Shown one piece after another: positions 8,200 through 18,500 of a stretch of 64,000 nt of DNA. The notes beneath the pieces were generated by a model. The model had not been told where the DNA came from, ran no database searches, and saw nothing but the letters and a program-made list of their open reading frames with translations. Each line of letters begins with the position of its first letter. The stretch's first letter is position 1. This stretch comes from Thermoguttaceae bacterium (GTDB lineage Bacteria; Planctomycetota; Planctomycetia; Pirellulales; Thermoguttaceae), in the NCBI GenBank assembly GCA_017441605.1, contig JAFRXD010000043.1:33773-97772 (forward strand), read 5' to 3'. The position numbers were made by a program, and so were the translations under genes.

Positions 8200-11100
8200 A
8201 TGAAGCGCGCAATGTTGCTCGTCGCTCCGCTGGTTCTCTTCGCGCTCGCGCCGGTCGCGCGGGGGGAGGAGAAAGTCGGGGAGCGACCTTACGAAATGGT
8301 TTGGGCGGGTCGCGACGCCGAGGTTCGCGAGCCGCTGGTCGACTTCGAGAACCTCGACGGCTGGCGCGTCGATACGAAAAACGCGGTCGCGAGTTTCGAG
8401 CGGAGCCGCGAGGAGCAGATGTACGGAAAGTACGTCGGGAAGCTGACGTACCGCAAAGGGGACGGAACCGAGGCCCCGGTCGTCGCGGTTCGTCCGCCGG
8501 ACCCGATCCCGATTCCGAACGGGGCGGAGGTCGACGCGCTCTCCTGCTGGGTCGTCGGGAACAACTGGGGTTGGACGATCGATCCCAAGACGCCGCAAAC
8601 CGATCTGTTCGCGCTCTTTAAAAACGCCGAGGGGAAAGAGGTTTCGATTCGCGTCCACACGATCAATTGGAAAGAGTGGTTCCTCTGCTATTGCGTTTTC
8701 GGTCCGGAAACGCGCAAAGCGCTCGGCGAGAAACCGACGTTCGACGGGTTCCGGCTGACCGGAGGAACGAACGAAGAGGATCGAACGATCTATTTCGACT
8801 CCCTTTGCGTCTTCAAAGAGGACAACAAGCCGCTCGAGTTCTCCAAGCGCGCGAAGCCGGGTATCGATCTGTTCGAAGGCCAGGATCTTGGGGTCAATAA
8901 CGGCGAGGGTCGCCTGCCCTTCCCGACTCGCGAGGACACGATTCTGCCGGAATCGTCGCAAAACCTGTTCAAAGACGCGTTTCACTTCTACGGAGACGGC
9001 TGCGATTTCGCCTACGAAGGAACCGACGGGACGCTCGAATATTTCTATAATCCGAAGAGCGGAACGTGGAGCGACGTCGCGGCGCGATACGAGGGTGGAG
9101 AGCGGTTCTATCCATGCGCCGAGGGCGGAGTTAACGCGCTGATCGGCGAGGACGGTTCGGAGGAGCCGGTCGAGAGCCGCGAATTAGCCTCGTTCGGGCA
9201 GACGAGCGAGGGAGTTAAGGCGGTTTGGAATCTCAAATCGAAGAGCGCCGAAGCGAAAGTCGAATACCGATTTAAAATCAAGGGTAAGAGCCTGATCGTC
9301 GATACGATCGCGCTCGGCGGAAAAGTCCCGAGCGTCTCGGCGGGACGACTGGAAAACGTCTCCGACCCGCGCGTCTTCGCGATTCCTTATTATCTTTACG
9401 ATTACGGTCGCCGCCCCGGGGTCGCGACGTTCCGCCCGATCGACGCGAAAGAGGGCGCCAAAGCGCTCTTCGCCAGCGCGAATATCGACTGGTATCGCAG
9501 TTCCGCGTCGTATCTTAGCGGCAAGCACGGGGTCGAGAGCTACGAGAAAGAGGTTCGGGTCGGAGAGCCCGGCGCGTTCAAAACGGAAACTCAAGAATTT
9601 ACGGCGGTGATTCTTAACGGAAGCGCCGACTATCGCGCCAAGACGGACGGAACGCGAAACGACGTTTACGAGCGATTTATCTTCACGATCTCGCCCGACT
9701 TCGACGAGACGCTGCCCTCGATTCCAAATCCGAAGTCGCCCTATCGCGAAGTGGCGGGAAAAGGGGTCTGGCGCGCTCACGGCGCGACGACTCGCGACGC
9801 CGACAAAGCGTACTGGCGCAACGTTTGGCGATACGGCATGAGGCATATGATTATCACGGACCACGAGGTCTGCTGGCGAGACGAGGGCGAGTCGTTCACG
9901 TTCCGCACTAAGCCCGCGCCGAAGAAGGGCGGGGACGCCGGATGGTTCGATTACTGCCGCTTTATGCAAGACGAACTCGGTTTCGTTTACGGGCCTTACA
10001 ACAACTTCACCGACTTCTCGCCGGTCAACGAGTATTGGTCCCCCGACATGATCAACCGTTTGCAAGACGGGTCGTTACAGAACGCGTGGATGCGCTGCTA
10101 CGCGCCGAAGCCGATTCGCGCGGTCGAGTACTGCGAAAAGCTGACGCCGATCAACGAAGAAAAGTTCCATTTTAGTTGCGCTTATTGCGACGTGCACTCC
10201 TCCGTTCCGCCTTGGACGAGAACCGATTACGACCCGCGCGTTCCCGGCGCCGGAACGTTTATGTCGGTCTTCTATCCCTACGGCGAGATCTTCTTGCTGC
10301 AAAAGCGGAACTGGGACGGACCGACCTATTCCGAGGGTCCGCACCACTGCTTCTACGCCGGTCTGACCGACGGAAATTACGCCCAAGACCAGCCGTACAA
10401 TATGTTCAAGAACCCGTGGCTGCTCGACTTCGACTTACTCAAGATCCATCCGCAAGAAGTCGACTTCGGCATGGGGAACCTCGGCATGTTCGCGCCGGGC
10501 TATGCCCCGAAGGACGACTCGGAGCGCTCCGCGTTCGTCGATCGTTTCCTCGCGGCGACGCTGGCGTTCGGGCACTCCGGGTTCTACGCCGCCGATTATG
10601 GAATGTGGTCGGCGACGCGCTCGTACTATATGGTCCAACAGATCGCGTCGCGCTACACCCAGACGGAAGTCGAGTCGATTCGGTACTTCGACGAGGAGGG
10701 GAACGAGCTCGCGACGAGCGACGCGCTCGATATGGACGTCGTTAAACGAAGCCAAGTTTGCGTTCGATACAAGGACGGGACGGTCGTCGTCTCGAACGGC
10801 TCGACGACGGACGATTTGGTCGCGACGGTCGACGGGCGCGAGCTCAAATTGCCTCCGAACGGCTACGTCGCTTGGACTTCCGACGGGGCGATCGCGGTCG
10901 AGTCGACGACGTCCGACTCGGGGGCGCGATACGACTACTGCGAATCGCCGGAGTACGTTTATATCGACGGGCGCGGAAGTTGGGTTCAACGCCCGCGCGC
11001 TTGCGGCTCGGCTCAGGCGGTCTTGCTCCAGAACTCGGACTCCAAGTTCGAATTGATTCCGATTACCGGAACGGAAGTCGGGTTCAAGCTCGGCGAGCTT

Positions 11101-12264
11101 TCCGACAAGGTCGAGGCGGTCGCGCTGGACAAAGAGCGCAAAGAGCTCGGTTCCGCGAGCGTTAAACGAATGAGAGATTATATTTACGTCGAGCCGGTCG
11201 AAGGCGCGTTCTCGTACGAGCTCGCGCTCGAGAAAGGCGCCGGAGACGCGACGGAACCGAAAAGCGATCGATTCGAGGTCGCGCCGGGAGAAAAAGTCGC
11301 GGTCGAGGTCGACGGCGAGACGCGCGAGATCGAAATCCCGCTCGACGCGGAACTTGGTCGCAGGATAGTCGACCTTGGGAACGGAAACGAGATCGATTTT
11401 CTCGTCGTGGCGCCGGTCGACGTTCGGATCGACGACAAGACGTTCGGCGCGCCGGTTTTGGTCGTAAAGTCGAACGTCCCGAAACTCGAGGTTTCCGCCG
11501 AGCTGAAATGCGAGGAGGAGGTCTCGAAACAGACTCTTTCGCTCGAAGAGCGCGGAACCGAGGAGAACTTCTTTTTCTTCTGGCCCGTCTCGGAAGAAGA
11601 GGGAGAGGAATCGGGCTCTTATAAGCTCGAGGTCAAATTCCCCGACGGTTCGAAGTGGGCGCGAGAACAAGAATTGACGTTCGTCAAGAAGCTCCGACGC
11701 GCCCAGTTCGTCGACTATCTGTTCGACGACGGACGCGCTCAGAACGAGGCGAGAATTAAGGCGATTCCCTACGTCCAACTTCGCGGCAAGGAACCGAAGC
11801 GCGATTTCGACGGGACGAACGCGACGAACTACGTCGGCGCCGTAATTAGCGGCGGTGTAACGAAATCGGCGCGATTCGTCCACCCGCCCTACGGAAAATT
11901 GGGAACCGGGCGCGTCCTCTTGCGATACGATTTCGACGTTCCGGGGGAACCGACGGTATTTAGCCTAAGCGTCGGTCGCAAAGACGGTTCCGACGCGGGA
12001 GACGGAGTTAAGTTCCAGATCGCGGTCGCCGAGTTCGACGGAAACAAGTTGGTCTCCGAAAAGACGTTGGCGGAGAAAACGGTCGTCGAGTTCAAGTGGG
12101 ACTCGCTCGAGGCGGATCTGAGCGACTACGCGGGACAATCGATTTCTCTGCTGGTCGTTTCCGACCCCGGCGATAAAGACGACTCGACCGCCGACTGGGG
12201 CGCGATCGCCGAAATGAAGCTCGAAACGTCCGAAATGGATCTGATTCGGACGGTTAAAGAGTAA
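8200..12264 (+). CDS. Very large secreted protein, probable carbohydrate-active enzyme
   Basis: The start is placed at the ATG at 8200 because a signal peptide follows at once (MKRAMLLVAPLVLFALAPVARG) and TAGGAG lies ten bases upstream; an open frame running further upstream overlaps the divergent gene and promoter. The mature protein is about 1330 aa. An N-terminal beta-rich region (DFENLDGWRVDTKNAVASFE, a CBM-like opening) precedes a large central domain rich in W, Y and D (WRYGMRHMIITDHEVCWRD, GPYNNFTDFSPVNEYW, FGMGNLGMFAPGY). C-terminal beta-sandwich-like segments follow. This composition suits a glycoside hydrolase of clan A type, but the family could not be named. The neighbouring secreted glycosidase supports a polysaccharide role. 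Confidence 0.7.
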   Translation: MKRAMLLVAPLVLFALAPVARGEEKVGERPYEMVWAGRDAEVREPLVDFENLDGWRVDTKNAVASFERSREEQMYGKYVGKLTYRKGDGTEAPVVAVRPPDPIPIPNGAEVDALSCWVVGNNWGWTIDPKTPQTDLFALFKNAEGKEVSIRVHTINWKEWFLCYCVFGPETRKALGEKPTFDGFRLTGGTNEEDRTIYFDSLCVFKEDNKPLEFSKRAKPGIDLFEGQDLGVNNGEGRLPFPTREDTILPESSQNLFKDAFHFYGDGCDFAYEGTDGTLEYFYNPKSGTWSDVAARYEGGERFYPCAEGGVNALIGEDGSEEPVESRELASFGQTSEGVKAVWNLKSKSAEAKVEYRFKIKGKSLIVDTIALGGKVPSVSAGRLENVSDPRVFAIPYYLYDYGRRPGVATFRPIDAKEGAKALFASANIDWYRSSASYLSGKHGVESYEKEVRVGEPGAFKTETQEFTAVILNGSADYRAKTDGTRNDVYERFIFTISPDFDETLPSIPNPKSPYREVAGKGVWRAHGATTRDADKAYWRNVWRYGMRHMIITDHEVCWRDEGESFTFRTKPAPKKGGDAGWFDYCRFMQDELGFVYGPYNNFTDFSPVNEYWSPDMINRLQDGSLQNAWMRCYAPKPIRAVEYCEKLTPINEEKFHFSCAYCDVHSSVPPWTRTDYDPRVPGAGTFMSVFYPYGEIFLLQKRNWDGPTYSEGPHHCFYAGLTDGNYAQDQPYNMFKNPWLLDFDLLKIHPQEVDFGMGNLGMFAPGYAPKDDSERSAFVDRFLAATLAFGHSGFYAADYGMWSATRSYYMVQQIASRYTQTEVESIRYFDEEGNELATSDALDMDVVKRSQVCVRYKDGTVVVSNGSTTDDLVATVDGRELKLPPNGYVAWTSDGAIAVESTTSDSGARYDYCESPEYVYIDGRGSWVQRPRACGSAQAVLLQNSDSKFELIPITGTEVGFKLGELSDKVEAVALDKERKELGSASVKRMRDYIYVEPVEGAFSYELALEKGAGDATEPKSDRFEVAPGEKVAVEVDGETREIEIPLDAELGRRIVDLGNGNEIDFLVVAPVDVRIDDKTFGAPVLVVKSNVPKLEVSAELKCEEEVSKQTLSLEERGTEENFFFFWPVSEEEGEESGSYKLEVKFPDGSKWAREQELTFVKKLRRAQFVDYLFDDGRAQNEARIKAIPYVQLRGKEPKRDFDGTNATNYVGAVISGGVTKSARFVHPPYGKLGTGRVLLRYDFDVPGEPTVFSLSVGRKDGSDAGDGVKFQIAVAEFDGNKLVSEKTLAEKTVVEFKWDSLEADLSDYAGQSISLLVVSDPGDKDDSTADWGAIAEMKLETSEMDLIRTVKE

Positions 12265-12272
12265 TCGACGCG

Positions 12273-13364
12273 CTACAGAACGTCGTCGCTTTCCAAGAGC
12301 GCTCGCAACTCCTCCGCGGTTTTGAACCCGAGTGTCGCGAGCGCTCTCGCGTTTAGGGCGAAATCGCGTCCGAGCAACGCGCCGGTAAGGACGATCAGCG
12401 AGTCGGCGACCGGGGTCGCGACGCCGATCGATTTCCCGAGGGACGAGAGAAGCCCGAGCCCATTCGGGACGTCCTCGGTCAGATAGCGGGTTTCGAGGCT
12501 GGCGGGTCCTTTCGGTCCCCCTTCGAGCGCGTAGCGGCGGAACGTCTCCATGGGATCGCCGCTAAGGTCTTCCTCGTTGCGGAATTGGCACGCGTCGAGA
12601 TAGCGAATCGGGGCGAATCCGAGCGCTTGAAGAACGGCGCGCTTTTCGGCGTCGAGCCGCTCGACGAGCCGCCAGACCGACGGCGAGAACGCCTCGCGGT
12701 ACATCCAGAACTCCCCTTTGGCGCTCTCGATGCGCGCGGCGGACGTCGCGCAGCCGACCGTGTGCAGAATCAAATTCGGATTGTGCAGCGCCGATTCGAT
12801 CGGGCTTTCGCGGAAATAGCGATAGGTCGAGACGAGCGCGCTCGCAATTCGCAACCCTTCGTCGCGACGGGAGTTCGGAAGAAACGAGAGCGCGTTGCGA
12901 ACGTTCTTAAAGCAAATCGAGACTCCTCCCGCCTCGTCGACTCGCGCGTCGAAGGCCGGGGACTCCCCCTCGGCGATTATCTCGACCCGACCCTTGAGCG
13001 CGCGCGCGAAGAGCGCGCTTCCGAGATAGCCCGGGACGACCAGAAGAAAGCGCGCGCGGCGCAAGTCCCCCGCGAGGGTCGCGGCGACGGCGGGGTGCGC
13101 GCTCGTTTGCGTCGCGACGATCACCGCGTCGAGCGGCTCGGCGAGGGCTCGCTCCGAATCGCGAGTAACGAGCGCGAGCGGAACGAACGACTCGGAACCG
13201 TCGAGCTCGCGCAAGGTTAGACCGCCGGTTTCCTCGATTCGCTCGAACTGGCGATTGTGGGCAAACTCGGTGGTCTTGAGGAGCGAAACGCGATTCCCGT
13301 CGCGCGCGAGAATCGCGGCGTAGGCGCAACCGACGTTTCCGGATCCGATAACGAGGACGTTCAT
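12273..13364 (-). CDS. NAD/NADP octopine/nopaline dehydrogenase family protein
   Basis: This 363-aa protein opens with a Rossmann nucleotide-binding loop (MNVLVIGSGNVGCAYAAILA), and an ATQTSAHPAVAATLAGDLRRA segment follows. The second half has the all-helical opine-dehydrogenase domain, including ALHNPNLILHTVGC with the HNxN..H..G pattern typical of the family. These cytoplasmic enzymes reduce or oxidise the imine between an amino acid and a 2-oxo acid, although many bacterial members act on unknown substrates. It is the last gene of a minus-strand unit with a secreted glycosidase and two nucleoside hydrolases, starting 18 bp after the preceding stop codon. Whether the substrate is linked to nucleoside or sugar breakdown is unknown. 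Confidence 0.82.
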   Translation of the reverse strand: MNVLVIGSGNVGCAYAAILARDGNRVSLLKTTEFAHNRQFERIEETGGLTLRELDGSESFVPLALVTRDSERALAEPLDAVIVATQTSAHPAVAATLAGDLRRARFLLVVPGYLGSALFARALKGRVEIIAEGESPAFDARVDEAGGVSICFKNVRNALSFLPNSRRDEGLRIASALVSTYRYFRESPIESALHNPNLILHTVGCATSAARIESAKGEFWMYREAFSPSVWRLVERLDAEKRAVLQALGFAPIRYLDACQFRNEEDLSGDPMETFRRYALEGGPKGPASLETRYLTEDVPNGLGLLSSLGKSIGVATPVADSLIVLTGALLGRDFALNARALATLGFKTAEELRALLESDDVL

Positions 13365-13382
13365 CTCGCGCTATTCCTTTGG

Positions 13383-14459
13383 TTACGGTTCGGAGCAAAG
13401 ATTGGCGATCGCCTCTCCGACGCGAGCGCGCGCGAGCTCGTCGACGATAAAGGCGCGTCGCGTCCCGCTTTCGGTCGGGGTAAAGAGGGTAACCCCCTCG
13501 TCGGAGAAATCGACGTTTCCCGGCTCGGAAAGGGAGAAGTACCCCCTCCCCTTCTCGGGGCGCAGAACGAAGAGGACGCTTTCGAGATCCCACGTGGGCC
13601 GGCGGTGATCGAGCCCCTCTTGAGGCGCGTTTAACGAAGCCCAATGGGCGAACGCGTCGCGAAGAAATCTCGCCTTTCGCGAACGATAGTCGCGCTTTAA
13701 GTTGACGGGCGACGTCCGGATCCGGCTCCCGACTTCGTACCCGCAGTAGACGATCGGGGTCGGCCATTCTCGCGCGAGCTTTCTCGCCGACTCGACGTCG
13801 AATCGAACGTTCGACTCCCTATGCCCGCGATACTCCTCGGCGGTCGGATCGAGCGCGAACGCGCCCCCCATGACCGAGAGAAGGCGAACCTTGCGCGCCG
13901 CCAACTCTTTGCCGGTCAACGGGGAACAATCGTCCCCGGGGGAATCCAGCAGCGCGGCGAGATTCGTCGAAAAACCGACCTGAACGACGACGACCGACGC
14001 GTCGGGCGCGCTCGCCAAAAGGCGGCGCAATAGCGCGATAGGCTCCTCCGGCTCGAATCCGGAGGGAACGGGATATTCCGCGGAACCGTCGGCGAGTCGG
14101 CGCGCGAGCATTGCCGAGGGATAAGAGTCGCCGTCCCCCTCGGCGGAGCGAGGAAGTCCGACCGGGATATCGGGGCGTCCGAAGACGGCGTTTTGCGCGG
14201 CTACGAATTCCGCCGCCGCGGGGAGCGAATTCGTTAAGGTTATTCCGAGCGCTTCGCAAACGCCGCGATCGGCGAGGCGATGAATCAGCGCCAACGCGAA
14301 CGCGTCGTCGATATCGCCGCCTATGTCCGTGTCGAAAATCAGTTTAATCGTCGCGTCTTGGGTCGCGCGAACGTCCAAGAGATCCCCCTCGGCGGCGCGC
14401 GCGAGGGGGAGCGCGACGATTGTCGATAGAATCGCGACGAAAATAAGGGCGCGTTTCAC
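13383..14459 (-). CDS. Nucleoside hydrolase (IU-NH family), exported, copy 1
   Basis: This 358-aa protein has a signal peptide (MKRALIFVAILSTIVALPLARA) and then the calcium-binding motif of inosine-uridine nucleoside hydrolases, FDTDIGGDIDDAFALAL (DxDxxxDD, about residues 43-52). A second family segment, VQVGFSTNLAALLDSP, follows. Members hydrolyse ribonucleosides to base and ribose. It is a tandem paralogue of the gene upstream; both share the GDLLDVRxxQDA opening and the REWP(T/S)PIVY(C/S)GYEVG segment. The leader suggests a role outside the cytoplasm, which is uncommon for this family. It sits 27 bp after its paralogue in a probable operon. Confidence 0.88.
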   Translation of the reverse strand: MKRALIFVAILSTIVALPLARAAEGDLLDVRATQDATIKLIFDTDIGGDIDDAFALALIHRLADRGVCEALGITLTNSLPAAAEFVAAQNAVFGRPDIPVGLPRSAEGDGDSYPSAMLARRLADGSAEYPVPSGFEPEEPIALLRRLLASAPDASVVVVQVGFSTNLAALLDSPGDDCSPLTGKELAARKVRLLSVMGGAFALDPTAEEYRGHRESNVRFDVESARKLAREWPTPIVYCGYEVGSRIRTSPVNLKRDYRSRKARFLRDAFAHWASLNAPQEGLDHRRPTWDLESVLFVLRPEKGRGYFSLSEPGNVDFSDEGVTLFTPTESGTRRAFIVDELARARVGEAIANLCSEP

Positions 14460-14486
14460 GACGTCTTTCCTTTGGTCTCGCGAAAT

Positions 14487-15563
14487 TTACGGTTCCGAGC
14501 AGAGATTGACGAACGCCTCCCCGACGCGAGCGCGCGCGAGCTCGTCGACGATAAAGGCGCGTCGCGTCCCGCGTTCGGTCGGGGTAAAGAGGGTAACTCC
14601 GTCGTCGGAGAAATCGACGGCGCCGGGCTCGGAAAGCGCGTAGTAGCCGCGCCCGTCCTCGGGGCGCAGAACGAAGAAGACGCTCGTGAGATCCCAGGTG
14701 GGTCGCCGGTGGTTAAGTCCTTCTTTGGGAGCGTTTTTCTCCGCCCAATGCGCGAACGCGTCGCGGAGGAACTTCGCCTTGCGCGAGCGGTAGTCGCGCT
14801 TTAAGTTGACGGGCGACATTTTGATCCGATCGCCGACCTCGTACCCGCTGTAGACGATCGGACTAGGCCATTCTCGCGCGAGCTTTTGCGCGGCGGGAAC
14901 GTCCCCGATAATGTTCCACTCCTTGTGGGTTCGGTACGGCTCGGCGCTCGATTCGAGCGCGAACGCGCCCCCCATAACGGAGACGAGTCGGACTTTGCGC
15001 GCGGCGAGCTCCTTGCCGGTCATCGGGGAAACGGAATCCCCCGGCGAGTCGAGAAGCGCGGCGAGATTCGTCGAGAAACCGACTTGAACGATAACGATCG
15101 AGTCGTCCTCGGCGCTAGCGAGCAAACGACGCAGGAGCGCGACCGGCTCTTCGGGCTTATATCCTTCCGGGACGGGGTATTCGAACGACCCGTCCTCGTT
15201 CTTTTGCGCGAGGGTCGCGGTCGGATAGGAGTCGGTCGAGCGCTTCGCTTTCTCCTTTTGCGGAATCCCGATCGGAATATCGGGTCGACCGTAAACCGCG
15301 TTTTCGGCGGCGACAAAGCGCCCGGCGGCGGGCGTGTCGTTGGTCATCGTAACCCCGAGGAACTCGCAGTAGCCTTGGTCGGCGAAGCGATGGATCAGGG
15401 CGAGGGCGAACGCGTCGTCGATATCGCCGCCAATGTCGGTGTCGAATATAATCTTAACCGGGGCGTCCTGGGAGTCGCGGACGTCCAAGAGATCGCCCTC
15501 GGCGGCGCGCGCCAATCCTAAGGGCGCCGCGATTAACAGCGATAAAATCAGCGCGAATCTCAT
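14487..15563 (-). CDS. Nucleoside hydrolase (IU-NH family), exported, copy 2
   Basis: This 358-aa paralogue of the next gene carries a signal peptide (MRFALILSLLIAAPLGLARA), the Asp cluster FDTDIGGDIDDAFALAL and the VQVGFSTNLAALLDSP segment. Its ATG overlaps the stop codon of the upstream glycosidase (ATGA-type overlap at 15560-15563), so translation is likely coupled to it. Two nearly equal-length, recently duplicated hydrolases in a row suggest either gene dosage or separate substrates. The substrate (purine or pyrimidine nucleoside, or another N-glycoside) cannot be told from sequence. Confidence 0.88.
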   Translation of the reverse strand: MRFALILSLLIAAPLGLARAAEGDLLDVRDSQDAPVKIIFDTDIGGDIDDAFALALIHRFADQGYCEFLGVTMTNDTPAAGRFVAAENAVYGRPDIPIGIPQKEKAKRSTDSYPTATLAQKNEDGSFEYPVPEGYKPEEPVALLRRLLASAEDDSIVIVQVGFSTNLAALLDSPGDSVSPMTGKELAARKVRLVSVMGGAFALESSAEPYRTHKEWNIIGDVPAAQKLAREWPSPIVYSGYEVGDRIKMSPVNLKRDYRSRKAKFLRDAFAHWAEKNAPKEGLNHRRPTWDLTSVFFVLRPEDGRGYYALSEPGAVDFSDDGVTLFTPTERGTRRAFIVDELARARVGEAFVNLCSEP

Positions 15564-18500
15564 TTTGTTTCCTCCAAAAGCCGGTCGGTTGAGAGCGCGG
15601 TTTCTTTGCGCAGTTTATAAAGATTGGCGCCGACGCGTCTCGCGGCGGCTATCGTCTCGGGGTAGGGATTGTCGCAGACGTCGACGAACCCGATTTGGTA
15701 GTTTTCGCCGTCGAAGCGCCCGGTCGTCGCCTCGTCCTGGTATTCGAACCAGTGAGCGCCGACGATCCAAGGATTGGACAGCGCGCTCTTTACGTAGTTC
15801 TCGTACGCCCTCGCGCGCTCCTCCTGATTCGGGCGCGGGCAAAGCCCCTCGTGGAATAGCCCGCGATCGAGCGCGCCGAAGTGGAACTCGCCAATGATTA
15901 CCGGCTTGTCCTCGCCCTCGACGGGTTGGAACCAAGAGATCTCGTCTTTGTAATAGTTGTAACTAACGACGTCGCAGTACTTTTGACCGGCGGCTCGCGC
16001 GAGGTCGTTCGTCCACGCGAAACGGCAGCCCAAGTAGAGCCGGTTCGGGGCGTTTTCGCGAATCGCCGAGGCGATCTCGGAAAAGTACTTTTCGCAAATG
16101 ACGGTGTAAAACGCGTTGAAGTCGTCTTTCGCGGCGTCGGAATCGCCGTTCGGAGCGTCGAACGGCTCGCTCGCGAGCGCGTCCCAATCGGCGAGCTCGA
16201 CGCGCCACGCCTTATTGAGCGCGTCGATCGAGGCGTATTTCTCTTTAAGCCATTCGACGAACGCGATTTTGACCGGTTGGTCTTTGGGAGAGGCGAGCGC
16301 GGCTTTCGCGAGCGAGCCCTCCCCGCCCCAACCGATTTCGTTGTCGACGAAGAACCCGACGCAGTAGGGGTCGTCGACCGCGTATTTCGCGCGCTCGATC
16401 GCCTTAACGACGCTTTCTTTAAACTCGGGCGCGAACGGATCGACGAACTTGCCCCAATACCCTTCGCTCCCCTCGATTCGCCGTCCGCCCGTATTGAGCG
16501 TCGCGACGTAAGGGATCTTCGCCGCGCGCGCGATCTCGGAGTTCGACCAGTTCCCGATCGTGTTGATTCCCCAGCTCGGGAGGCGGCGCTTAATTCGCTC
16601 TACGTTCTTCTCGCGCCAATCGTCGCCGTACTTTAGATAGAGGTTCGACTCGGTGAAGTTGTATTGAAGGTACTTGTCGAAATTGGCGTAATAATTGTTG
16701 ATCCCATTGCTCGCCTCGCTCAGGAAACGCGAGAGCGGGTTCTCGGAATCCCGTTTGGTCGGGATCGGGTCGCTAAAAAAGAACTCGCGGTCGGTTACGG
16801 GGGTAACCGCCGTCCAGGTCGAAACGCAATCGATTCCGTTCGACCAGAAGAGTCTCCCCTCGGGGTCGACCAAATACCAAACGCCGTCGACCTTTTCGGT
16901 TCGGAAGGAGCCGGTCGCTTCGAGTTGCGGACCGTCGAGCCAACCGCCGTACTTGTCGAACCCAACCGGCTCGTAGGCGTTGAGATCGGCGTCCTCCTCG
17001 GCGATTCTCGAGCGCAAGTCTTCGAGCGATTTCACCTTACCCGGCCAGTCTTTATGAATAAACTGCCCGAATTGGTCGATCATCGGAAAGAACTTGTCGG
17101 GCCCCCAAGTCAGATATTCGTCCCTCTCTTTCTCTCGCGACAAGCGCGGAATCGCGACCAACTTGGTCAGTTTCCACGAATCGTTCTTTTGGTCCTGATT
17201 GACGAACGGTCGAAACGCGACGATCTTCGCCATATCGATCGGGGAACCCTGATCCCTCGTGTAAGAGTCGGTCTTAATTCCGCCCGGCTTTCCGCGCATC
17301 GCGATCAATTTCGCGCGCGTCTCGGGATTGAGCGGGGTTGAAAAGGTCGTTCGCCAAGTCTTCTTTTCGCCGGGCTTAACGACGAGGCTCTTGGTCGTCG
17401 TGGCGATATGCTTATCGGGGTCGTATCCTTCGGAATCGATTCGGAAAAAGAGAACGAACTCGTTGTCGCAAGTCGACTCCAACTCCATTTCCAACGCGGA
17501 GTAATCGCTCAGATCCCAATTCCCCGTGAAATGAACCCCGGGCCAGCGGTCTTTGTCGCCGTTCTCGATCAGGAGCGCGCCGTCGTCGAGGCGTTTGGCG
17601 TCGCAACCTTGGCGGCGGAAACTCGCCTCGTCGAGGGGGGAGTTCGCGTCGTAAATAACGAGCGGCTCGCGAGAAAGCATCTCGCCGAACCCCTCCATTA
17701 GCTCGTATTTATTTTGCCACGTGGTGTACATAATCCCGACGCAACCCGGCGTTCGATTGCAAACGTCGAGCCAGTCGGCGCATCCGTCGAGGTCGTCGGT
17801 ATCGTAGTACGCCGCTCCGAGAGTTCGGAACCCGCGCTCCGAGAAGAACTTCATCGAGATTTCGCGCTTGTCGTACCACCAGCAGGCGATAATCAAATCT
17901 TTTGGGATCAAGTCCCAAACGCCGGTATAGTCCCCGTCGCAAACGTAGTATTTGTCATGGGCGTTGTGATTCGGATCGAGCATGTCCGACCAAATATAGA
18001 CGTCGGCGTCGGGGCGCGCCTTTTTAATAATCCCGCGCTGCTTGGCAATGCAGTCGGCGAGAATCGCCGCGAGCGAAATTCCTCTGTCCTTGCACGCTTT
18101 GCACGTTCCGGCGCAGCGGATCTCGTCCATGCTCAGGAACCACTTTTGCGGGTTCAGGAGTTTAACGACCGCTTCGGCGGACTTCTCAAATCGCTCGTAT
18201 AGTTCCGGTTCCGACATGCAGGTCCCGATTTGCGGGGCTCCGACAAGAGGCGGATAATAGAAATCGACGCGAACCTCGTCCCCGTCCTTAATCGCGCTTC
18301 CCTCGGGCAGAATCGGCTCGACCGGCTCGGCGTCGAGATTCCAAGGACGAACGCGGAATTCCGGCAGAGTCCAGTCCTCGCCCTGTTCGTAAACCTTTTT
18401 GCCGTCGGCGCTCGCGATCGTTATGGGAGTCCCGGGGCGCTGGAGCGGATTGACGAGCCCGATCGGTTCGACCCGGAGGTCGTCGACCCAAATCTTGCCG